NCBI GenBank assembly: GCA_002011735.1
Contig: MTOQ01000086.1
Location: forward strand, 1-43,782
Direction of reading: 5' to 3'
Origin: Nitrospirae bacterium JdFR-81
GTDB lineage: Bacteria; Nitrospirota; Thermodesulfovibrionia; UBA6902
Length of the DNA stretch: 43,782 nt
The position numbers and the translations under genes were made by a program. Below the pieces are notes generated by a model, which saw nothing but the letters and a program-made list of their open reading frames with translations, was not told where the DNA came from and did no database searches. This document shows positions 33,161 to 40,382 of this stretch, one piece after another. Each line of letters opens with the position of its first letter. The first letter of the stretch is position 1.

Positions 33161-34039
33161 ATGCCTAATATCGTGATGGAGACGGCCCTTGATGGAGTAA
33201 GGCTCCTCAAGAGGGGGAAGGTGAGGGATATATATGAGGTGGATGGATACCTCCTCATGATCGCCACAGACAGGGTGTCTGCCTTTGATGTTGTCCTGCC
33301 GAATGGCATACCTGACAAGGGCAGGGTTTTGACCCAGATCTCGATCTACTGGTTTAATCTGATGAGGGAGATGGTCGAGAATCATATCGTTGCTACAGAT
33401 GTGGACGATTATCCCAAGGCGCTCCACGGGTACAGGGATATACTGGAGGGAAGGAGTATGCTTGTGAAGAAGGCAAGGCCACTGCCCGTGGAGTGTATCG
33501 TGAGGGGTTATCTATCAGGGTCAGGATGGAAGGAGTATACGCAGAGTGGGACGGTCTGCGGGATAGGCCTGCCAGAGGGGCTCGTTGAGTCGGCAAGGCT
33601 TGATGAACCGATCTTTACTCCAAGCACAAAGGCAGAGGAGGGGCATGATATAAACATCAGGTATGAGGAGGTTGAGAGGCTGGTCGGTAGAGAGATGGCA
33701 GGGAGGTTGAGGGATATAAGCCTCATGATCTATAAAAAGGCGAGGGAGATCGCAGAGGCGAAGGGCATAATAATTGCAGATACAAAGATGGAGTTCGGGA
33801 TATGTGATGACAGGCTTATACTCATTGATGAGCTCCTCACTCCTGATTCATCAAGATTCTGGGCGATGAAGGACTATGAGCCAGGAAGACCGCAGGATAG
33901 CTATGACAAACAGATTGTGAGGGACTACCTTCTTTCCATCAGATGGGACAAGAGGCCACCTGCCCCCCGGTTACCTGCGGAGGTGGTGAACAAGACGGCA
34001 CAGAGATACAGGGAAATAATGGAGATATTGACTGGCTGA
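33161..34039 (+). CDS. purC: Phosphoribosylaminoimidazole-succinocarboxamide synthase
   Basis: The 292-residue protein joins CAIR and aspartate with ATP in purine synthesis. The family pattern is clear: LLKRGKVRDIYEVD, LLMIATDRVSAFDVVLPNGI, VRGYLSGSGWKEY, the metal/aspartate region IADTKMEFG, and SRFWAMKDYEPGRPQDSYDKQ. This is the 290-residue form seen in many bacteria and yeast. It has a GGGAGG site before the ATG and is followed after two bases by the MurU-AmgK fusion. No other purine gene is present in the window. Confidence 0.95.
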   Translation: MPNIVMETALDGVRLLKRGKVRDIYEVDGYLLMIATDRVSAFDVVLPNGIPDKGRVLTQISIYWFNLMREMVENHIVATDVDDYPKALHGYRDILEGRSMLVKKARPLPVECIVRGYLSGSGWKEYTQSGTVCGIGLPEGLVESARLDEPIFTPSTKAEEGHDINIRYEEVERLVGREMAGRLRDISLMIYKKAREIAEAKGIIIADTKMEFGICDDRLILIDELLTPDSSRFWAMKDYEPGRPQDSYDKQIVRDYLLSIRWDKRPPAPRLPAEVVNKTAQRYREIMEILTG

Positions 34040-34041
34040 AG

Positions 34042-35862
34042 ATGGAGGCCCTCAATGCCTTTATACTCGCTGCAGGGCTTGGGGAGAGGCTGAGGCCTAT
34101 AACATGGCATATCCCCAAGCCACTCCTTCCGATCCTTGGCAGACCAGCCCTCCAGTATGTGCTTGAGGCCCTACAGTCCATCCCTGTCGAGAGGATAGGG
34201 ATAAACCTTCATTATGGCGGGGATGTGATTGCAGGGTGGGTGAGGGGTTCTATGTTCGGTGATAGGGTGGAGCTCTTCTATGAAAATGAGCTACTCGGTA
34301 CAGGCGGTGCCCTGAAGAATGCAGGTGATCTTCTTGGAGGCAGGACATTCATCGTCCATAATTCGGACATCATCACAGACATGGACCTCGGGAGGCTCAT
34401 AGAGCACCACCTCTCTACAGGTAACATAGCAACCCTTGCCGTTCATGATTATCCCCCCTTTAACAGCCTCGAGATAGACTGTGACGGCCTCTTAAGGGGT
34501 GTGAAGTCGCCTGCATCAGGGCCTGGCCTGTTAGCATTCACAGGGATTGCAGTCTATTCGCCAGGGTTTCTTGATCTCCTTCCAGGTGGTGTGGGCAGTG
34601 TTATAGAAGGGTGGCTGAATGCGATCTCCCGAGGGCTCAGCATAGGGACATTCAATATTGATGGCTGTCGATGGTATGACATCGGCACTCCATCGTCATA
34701 CGCAGATGCGGTGTTCGGGATGTTGAGGCAGCAGGGAGAGACATTCTATATCCATCCAACCTCAACAGGGTGTGAGCATGCCCTGCTTGAAGGGTGTGTT
34801 GTTGTTGAAGGTGGATGCAGTATCGGAAGGGATGTCCTCCTCAGGGACTGCATCGTGCTTCCAGGGGTCTCTATCAGGGACAGAGGGGTGTATAGGGATG
34901 CCATCATAGGATGCGATTTTACCATTGATATATCACCAGGGCCAAACACAGGAGAGGGGTTGGCCTTGATCGGTTCAGGGGGCTCTGACAGGAGGTATTA
35001 CAGGATAGGGGATGGCAGGGGTGTGCTTATGTGTGACAATAATAAGGAGGAGTTTACAAGGACCGTTGAATATACCAGGTTCTTCAGGAGACATTCGGTC
35101 CCTGTGCCTGGGTTGAGGGGTGTTGATAATGGAGGTATGACTGCTGTGTTTGAAGACCTTGGAGACGTCTCTCTATATAACTGGCTCAGATGTCCACGGA
35201 GTGATGAGGCTATAGAGGAGGTCTATAAAAGAGCCCTTGATATCCTTATACTTATACATACCGTGGTTACAGAGAATGTCTCTGAGTGTCCCCTGCTCAA
35301 TGGGAGGGTATTTGATTATGGTCACTTCCGATGGGAGAGTGAGTATTTTATCAGGGAGTTTGTGAGGGGTCTAAGGAGGATGGATATCGCTGACAGCCAT
35401 ATGCTTGATGATGAACTCAAACTCATTGCCCATAGGGCAGACTCATTCAAAAAGACCATCATCCACAGGGACTTCCAGTCACAGAATATAATGGTGACCA
35501 GGGATGGATTGTATATACTGGACTATCAGGGTGCACGTATGGGACCTCCTGCGTATGATGTGGCCTCCCTGCTGTGGGACCCATACTATCCCCTCGAGGA
35601 GAGACTAAGGCAGAGACTGCTTGATTATTATATCAGCAGGATGAGCCGTTCATTTAAGATCGATGGATTTATGGAGTCACTGAGCATATGCCGTCTTCAA
35701 AGGCATATGCAGGCGCTCGGGGCATATGCCTTTTTATCCATGAAAAAGGGTAAGAGGCATTTCCTGAAGCATATCCCCGAGGGCCTGAGGCTACTCAAGG
35801 AGGATGTGGAGGCCCTGGGGGATGAGTACAAGACATTATACAGACTCATTATGTCCTTATGA
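34042..35862 (+). CDS. Fused sugar-1-phosphate nucleotidyltransferase and kinase (MurU-AmgK-like)
   Basis: The 606-residue protein joins two enzymes. Residues 1-240 form a nucleotidyltransferase (LNAFILAAGLGERLRPITWH with the nucleotide loop and KPLLPI, then HNSDIITDM). About 240-320 is a hexapeptide-like beta-helix part (CVVVEGGCSIGRDVLL). Residues 330-606 are an aminoglycoside-phosphotransferase-like kinase with the catalytic HRDFQSQN and the metal site LDYQGARMGPPAYD. The pair corresponds to MurU (MurNAc-1-P uridylyltransferase) and AmgK (MurNAc/GlcNAc anomeric kinase), which are separate genes in pseudomonads. Mannose-1-phosphate guanylyltransferase-like activity is an alternative for the N-terminal half. 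The ATG at 34042 is preferred; an earlier in-frame ATG (33943) would overlap purC. Confidence 0.8.
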   Translation: MEALNAFILAAGLGERLRPITWHIPKPLLPILGRPALQYVLEALQSIPVERIGINLHYGGDVIAGWVRGSMFGDRVELFYENELLGTGGALKNAGDLLGGRTFIVHNSDIITDMDLGRLIEHHLSTGNIATLAVHDYPPFNSLEIDCDGLLRGVKSPASGPGLLAFTGIAVYSPGFLDLLPGGVGSVIEGWLNAISRGLSIGTFNIDGCRWYDIGTPSSYADAVFGMLRQQGETFYIHPTSTGCEHALLEGCVVVEGGCSIGRDVLLRDCIVLPGVSIRDRGVYRDAIIGCDFTIDISPGPNTGEGLALIGSGGSDRRYYRIGDGRGVLMCDNNKEEFTRTVEYTRFFRRHSVPVPGLRGVDNGGMTAVFEDLGDVSLYNWLRCPRSDEAIEEVYKRALDILILIHTVVTENVSECPLLNGRVFDYGHFRWESEYFIREFVRGLRRMDIADSHMLDDELKLIAHRADSFKKTIIHRDFQSQNIMVTRDGLYILDYQGARMGPPAYDVASLLWDPYYPLEERLRQRLLDYYISRMSRSFKIDGFMESLSICRLQRHMQALGAYAFLSMKKGKRHFLKHIPEGLRLLKEDVEALGDEYKTLYRLIMSL

Positions 35863-36572
35863 TTAGGTGTGGATGTCTATTGATCCTCTTTTTGATCCTG
35901 TCCATCCCTCCATATACACATGCCAGGGTGGTGTTTTTTGATGATGTGGCTGTAAAGGGCCAGCCGGTTATGCTGAGGGCAGAGACGAGGGGGAGGTTCT
36001 TCCCAAGCGGTGGGCAGATGGTTGAATTCTTTGTGAATGGTAGATCCATCGGGAAGAACCTCTCTGGTGGTGACGGGATCGCCATGAAGGAGTTTGTCCC
36101 AGGGAGGAGAGGCCTCTACAGGATCACTGTAAAGTCAGGTGGAGAGGAGGATGAAGGGTATCTCCTCTCGCTTAATAGGGGTGAGGGTGTGGTTCTTATA
36201 GATATAGAGGGTGGTCTGTTTGATGGCCTTTATTCCATGAGGCCAAGGGATGGCAGCAGGGAGGCTATAAGGAGCATCTCAAAGAGGTTCCCTGTTGTCT
36301 ATCTGAAGACAGGGGTGCTTACCAGGGAGCTCCTGGAGGAGTGGCTTGAGGAGAAGGACTTTGAGGGGGCTCCTGTGCTTGAATGGGACGATGGGGGGGT
36401 GTTTGACATGATATATGATAAGGGTCTGAGGGTGAAGGCCGTAGTGGGCTCAGCACAGGTTGTGAGTTCAATAAGGGGTGAGGGGGTCAAGGCGTTCAGT
36501 TTTGAAGAGGTTGATGATGCTGAATGGGTTAAGGACTGGAAGGAGGTCGAGGAGGGATTGAGGGCAGAGTGA
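35859..36572 (+). CDS. Secreted protein with a degenerate HAD-like C-terminal half
   Basis: The 237-residue protein has a signal peptide (LLILFLILSIPPYTHA) and an N-terminal beta-rich part (about 24-105, DVAVKGQPVMLRAETRGRFF and so on) that looks like an immunoglobulin-type fold. The second half starts VVLIDIEGGLFDGLYSMRPR, reminiscent of the LNS2/HAD motif DxDGTLxxxD but with an altered second acidic residue; PVVYLKTG follows. Function unknown. Its ATG overlaps the fusion gene's stop by four bases, so it belongs to the same transcript. A polysaccharide-related role is possible from context only. Confidence 0.6.
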   Translation: MIRCGCLLILFLILSIPPYTHARVVFFDDVAVKGQPVMLRAETRGRFFPSGGQMVEFFVNGRSIGKNLSGGDGIAMKEFVPGRRGLYRITVKSGGEEDEGYLLSLNRGEGVVLIDIEGGLFDGLYSMRPRDGSREAIRSISKRFPVVYLKTGVLTRELLEEWLEEKDFEGAPVLEWDDGGVFDMIYDKGLRVKAVVGSAQVVSSIRGEGVKAFSFEEVDDAEWVKDWKEVEEGLRAE

Positions 36573-36839
36573 TCATGAGCTGGACTCCTTCAGGCAGGTC
36601 TTTAGTATCAGCGTGAGCTCCTCCTCCTTCTCTGCATCTCCGTTCCTGAGCTCCTCAAGGAGCTTCCTCGGTATCTCCACTGAGCACATCTTGTTGTTCT
36701 TTAAGAGCTGAAATTTATAGGATATATTCTCGATACTATAAAATACCCTCAGTATTATAACCGTACCGTCAAGCTCCCTGATCTTCTCCTCGACCTTCTC
36801 GTATGAAGGGATCCTCTCCTTTGGAACCTGCGGATCCAT
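36573..36839 (-). CDS. Hypothetical protein, 88 residues
   Basis: A charged soluble protein of mixed helix and strand with no signal peptide or metal motif. It has a middle stretch IILRVFYSIENISYKFQLL, which could be a beta hairpin, and ends in an acidic helix. No family recognised. It follows the M23 peptidase gene by three bases, in the same operon, and its stop is adjacent to the end of the convergent secreted-protein gene. Confidence 0.6.
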   Translation of the reverse strand: MDPQVPKERIPSYEKVEEKIRELDGTVIILRVFYSIENISYKFQLLKNNKMCSVEIPRKLLEELRNGDAEKEEELTLILKTCLKESSS

Positions 36840-36842
36840 GTT

Positions 36843-38192
36843 TCATCCCTCCGTCCTGGCAAGATAGTCTTCCATTTTATCAGAAATATTGACCTTAATC
36901 CAGTGCTCATCCCACCAGTAGATGGGTGAGACCTCGTAGCCATGTATAAGTATACCAAAATGCAGATGATCACCGCCTGCAAAGCCTGTTGAACCCGTCC
37001 TCCCTATGACCGCACCCTTCTTCACGGCCTCACCCTCTCTCACCATGATCTCTGAGAGGTGACCATAGAGGCTCATCAGCCCCATACCATGATCTATAAT
37101 AATTGTGTTTCCATAGATGCCAAGTTCACCTGCGTATTTTACAATCCCTGTGTTTGCGGCCTCAACGAGTGCATTGGATACAGAGGCAAGGTCATAGCCA
37201 AGATGCACACTCTCGCTGATCTCCTCACCCTTATAGTAATATGTCCTTCTGTCGCCATATGTTGCCATCACCTTGCTGTTCCTTAACTGGAGGAACCTTC
37301 CCTTCCACAGCATCTCAGGGTTGCTATCCCTTGAAATGTCGCGCAGTCTCTTTATATCCTTCCTCCTCCACTCCTCGTTAACGGTCTTGAACGCCTTAAC
37401 AGGGTCTGTCACTGTATTATTCAAAAGGGGGAAGACGACCCTCTTTATAAAATCATCGGTTATCTCGATGGTGGTTGCCCTGTAGACTTTCTTTCTCAGC
37501 CTGGTGGGAAGAGACTTTATGTCCCTGTTTCCTGCCTTATCCTGGGCGACAGCATAAATGATGCTGTCCTCCTTTGTATCAAGGGGTACAGGGAAGAAGG
37601 CAAGATAGGTCCTGGACTGTTTGCCCCCTAACAGCCTGTCCTCCTGTTGTCCAGGCGCCTGGGAGGCCCTGAACCTTTCATCCTCAATCCTGATGAATAC
37701 AGCATCGGCATCCCTTGCCCTGAGTATTGCGAACCCGGCACCTCCCTGATACACCTGGTATGATGCACTTATAACCTGGATATCTGGAGGTATGGTATCG
37801 ATGATGGCATCTATCTCATGTTCTATGCCCTTAAATATGCTCGACCTCGCCCTCACAATAACCCTTGCCTGACCATCCCTGAGCTGTAACTCCTTTGGCT
37901 TTATATTCAATGTGTATCTCTTCTCATTGTAATCGGGGACGTCTTTTAATATCGTCCTTGCCGTGCCGTCCTGATGGATGGTTATCTCTATCGAGTGTAT
38001 ATTTTTACCCTCAATGGTGATGGTCTTGTCAATCGGAAGATGCTTAAATTCATCCAGCCCAATGATGGTGGGCTCTGGCACAAGGAATACCTTATAGACA
38101 AGATAGGCTATAACGAGTATGACAATGGGCAGTAGGGATAGCCATATGAACTTCTTTAACCCCCCACCCCTCTTATATCTGCTGTCTCTCAT
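36843..38192 (-). CDS. Membrane-anchored M23 (LytM-type) peptidoglycan endopeptidase
   Basis: The 449-residue protein has a cytoplasmic basic start, one membrane anchor (FIWLSLLPIVILVIAYLVY, about 14-32), two or three beta domains (40-300) and a C-terminal M23 domain. Zinc motifs are present: HLGYD (H-x-x-x-D) and GDHLHFG (H-x-H), plus the YGNTIIIDHGMGLMSLYGH loop. The enzyme should cut peptide cross-links in the periplasm, or, if degenerate, activate another hydrolase; here all zinc residues appear intact. It precedes a hypothetical gene, and its own upstream neighbour is the VanZ-like gene on the same strand. Confidence 0.9.
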   Translation of the reverse strand: MRDSRYKRGGGLKKFIWLSLLPIVILVIAYLVYKVFLVPEPTIIGLDEFKHLPIDKTITIEGKNIHSIEITIHQDGTARTILKDVPDYNEKRYTLNIKPKELQLRDGQARVIVRARSSIFKGIEHEIDAIIDTIPPDIQVISASYQVYQGGAGFAILRARDADAVFIRIEDERFRASQAPGQQEDRLLGGKQSRTYLAFFPVPLDTKEDSIIYAVAQDKAGNRDIKSLPTRLRKKVYRATTIEITDDFIKRVVFPLLNNTVTDPVKAFKTVNEEWRRKDIKRLRDISRDSNPEMLWKGRFLQLRNSKVMATYGDRRTYYYKGEEISESVHLGYDLASVSNALVEAANTGIVKYAGELGIYGNTIIIDHGMGLMSLYGHLSEIMVREGEAVKKGAVIGRTGSTGFAGGDHLHFGILIHGYEVSPIYWWDEHWIKVNISDKMEDYLARTEG

Positions 38193-38257
38193 CTCTCCTC
38201 CTGAACTTTGATGACATCTAATATAATATCTTCAATAAACTGAATCAAGTTGGAACC

Positions 38258-39472
38258 TCATCCGTGGAGTTGTCTGCTGTATAGGCCTCCCCCTATCCAC
38301 AGGGATATTATTGTTATAAGTATCACCAGCCATGCACCACAGGGATTAAAGGATGTTATCATACCGCCTGTCCTGCTCACATAGGGTTCCTCGCCCGAGG
38401 GCCTTTCAGTCCTGAGGGTGTTTATGACCCCCTCGGCCAGCTCAAGGCCTGAGTATCTCAGGGTATTGCTGAAGTATCGTTCGAGGATCAGGTTTTCGGT
38501 GAAGGCGATGATACTATTCTTCTGTACCACACGGGGGTTATCCGATCCCTCCAGCTCCTTCAGTGCCTCATCCCTGAGGTCAAGATGGCGGATGAACTCA
38601 TAGAGAAAAGGGTTGGTCAGGGGATTATAAGACCTTATCAGATCTCCGTATGTCATCCCATTATTGATGGCCTCTGATATCTCCCTGCCATATGAGGCCC
38701 CATAGAGCCTGTCCGTCTCCAGGAGTCTCTCCATCTCAAGGCGTGAATAAAAGGTGCCCACTTCAGGATCAATATGCCTGTGTCCATACTCCACCATCGG
38801 CTCTTCATCCCTCAGCCAGAGCAGGGGGCTTAACCTGTTCGTATAATAATCCACGGCCCTTGGCGTGTTTGAGAGGCACAGGCCAAGGAGGATGAGGTCT
38901 ATGGTGATCATCCACTGGAGGAACCTTATAGAATGCCTGCTGACATCCTCCTGGATTATCCCTGGTCTTATACCCTTCCACAGGGCAATCATTAAGATGG
39001 CAGATCCTATGACATTGATCCCTATATCCCTGAAACCCCAGTATCTCCCTGGCATCATCCATTGTATAAACTCATCAAGGATACCGATAAATAGCACGAT
39101 CAGGGTTGAGGTTATGTATATCGTCCTGTCATGTATCCTCCTGCTCAGTGCCCTGAATGATAGGTATCCAAGCAGACCATATTCAAGGAGATGGATGGCC
39201 TCCTCAGGGTGTCTCCTTAATCTGAGCGTTAGATACCCGTAGAGGCCCGCGCACGAGAGGAGCCAGATATATTGCGATGGTCTTCTGATGTTGAGCCTGA
39301 AGATGAAGAGGTAGAGGAGTATCGTCAGCCCTGCAAGTATGGCGAATAAGACTATATATGTGAAGGCCTCCTTGCCAAAGGTGTTATAGACAGACCTCTG
39401 GATGCCACGGGCAATGGGTATGGTTGAGAAGATAAGGATAGAGTATAAAACCACACATAACCATGCCCTCAA
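38258..39472 (-). CDS. VanZ-domain membrane protein with a long C-terminal extension
   Basis: The 404-residue protein has a VanZ-type domain in its first 190 residues: HLLEYGLLGYL, FIGILDEFIQWMMPGRYWGFRDIGINVIG (shown in part), the E/H, D/E, Q and D/N residues of the family. It continues for about 200 residues with a soluble charged region (VDYYTNRLSPLL..., FYSRLEMERLLETDRLYG) that I cannot assign, and ends in one more membrane helix. VanZ-family proteins affect teicoplanin susceptibility, but their molecular function is unclear. It sits 52 bases downstream of the ComEC-like hydrolase, on the same strand, and upstream of the M23 peptidase gene, forming a possible envelope unit. Confidence 0.75.
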   Translation of the reverse strand: MRAWLCVVLYSILIFSTIPIARGIQRSVYNTFGKEAFTYIVLFAILAGLTILLYLFIFRLNIRRPSQYIWLLSCAGLYGYLTLRLRRHPEEAIHLLEYGLLGYLSFRALSRRIHDRTIYITSTLIVLFIGILDEFIQWMMPGRYWGFRDIGINVIGSAILMIALWKGIRPGIIQEDVSRHSIRFLQWMITIDLILLGLCLSNTPRAVDYYTNRLSPLLWLRDEEPMVEYGHRHIDPEVGTFYSRLEMERLLETDRLYGASYGREISEAINNGMTYGDLIRSYNPLTNPFLYEFIRHLDLRDEALKELEGSDNPRVVQKNSIIAFTENLILERYFSNTLRYSGLELAEGVINTLRTERPSGEEPYVSRTGGMITSFNPCGAWLVILITIISLWIGGGLYSRQLHG

Positions 39473-39524
39473 TGCCTACCCCTCCTTGGCCGATAGATCC
39501 CAGACAATAGGATGAGAATATCTG

Positions 39525-40382
39525 TTAAGATCTGGTGCCTGGTTTCAACCGTCTTATCCTGTATTCCCTTCCATCGGTCTCAAGTATGATGGTTCCATCC
39601 TGGTCTGTCCTGAAGACCTTCACCCCTGCCTCCTCCAATCTCGTGATAAGGGCAGGGTGTGGTCTTGCGTATATGTCTGACCTGCTGACCGATATTATCG
39701 CATATTCAGGCTTCACAGCCATGAGGAACTCCTTGGATGTGGTATCATTCTCACCGTGATGTGCCAGCTTTATCACCTGACTTCTGAGGTCTACGCCAAG
39801 TTTAAGGAGCCTCCTCTCAGCAACACTGGTCATATCACCTGTAAATAATACCTTCATCTCCCCATAAGTGAGCCTCAGTGCGATTGAATCTGTATTGGGA
39901 TCGCCTGTCGGCGGAAGGATAGGGTTTATGACATCGATCCTTACATCACCGATATCAAGGGACTCACCAGCCTGAAGGAGTCTGTATCTTGAGAGGTCCT
40001 GCCTGACCACGCTCACATAGTCCCTGTACATATCATCCCCAAGATTACATAGGCCACTGTCATAGAGCTTGCCCACCTGGAGTCTTGGTATAAGTCCAAA
40101 TAGGCCGCCGATATGGTCATAGTGTGGATGTGTGAGGATGAGGTGGTCGATCCTCTCAATCCCGAGCGATCTTAGGTATTTGATGAGCCTGTTCACTGAT
40201 AGAGGACTCCCTGTATCTATAAGTATGTTCTCTCCGGATGGGGTGATGATCAGTGTGCTGTCGCCATCTCCTATGTCTATGAAATGTATATACAGGGGTG
40301 AGGAGGGGACAGAGGGTATCGGAATGAGAGAGAGGCAGAGTACGAAGAGTATAAACTTGATGATGATCCCTCTTGGTGACAT
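39525..40382 (-). CDS. Secreted ComEC-like metallo-beta-lactamase-fold hydrolase
   Basis: The 285-residue protein has a signal peptide (IIIKFILFVLCLSLIPIPS) and a complete metallo-hydrolase domain: IDIGDGDSTLIITPSGENILIDTG (shown in part), the metal motif HPHYDHIGG, a second-metal aspartate in LFTGDMTS, and KLAHHGENDTTSKEF. It resembles the C-terminal domain of ComEC/Rec2, here as a stand-alone exported protein without the channel. Such proteins may degrade nucleic acids, but this is not shown. It starts at the ATG 40382, sharing one base with the hypF stop (TGATG); a TTG three bases upstream is unlikely. Confidence 0.85.
   Translation of the reverse strand: MSPRGIIIKFILFVLCLSLIPIPSVPSSPLYIHFIDIGDGDSTLIITPSGENILIDTGSPLSVNRLIKYLRSLGIERIDHLILTHPHYDHIGGLFGLIPRLQVGKLYDSGLCNLGDDMYRDYVSVVRQDLSRYRLLQAGESLDIGDVRIDVINPILPPTGDPNTDSIALRLTYGEMKVLFTGDMTSVAERRLLKLGVDLRSQVIKLAHHGENDTTSKEFLMAVKPEYAIISVSRSDIYARPHPALITRLEEAGVKVFRTDQDGTIILETDGREYRIRRLKPGTRS

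Noticed and set aside
33943-34041. N-terminal extension of the MurU-AmgK-like protein
   Set aside because: It would overlap purC by 97 bases and precedes the conserved nucleotide loop with non-conserved sequence; the ATG at 34042 fits better.
39525-40382. A competence DNA-uptake system (ComEC-like protein plus dprA)
   Set aside because: The ComEC-like protein has only the secreted hydrolase domain without the membrane channel, and dprA is widespread in non-transformable bacteria.
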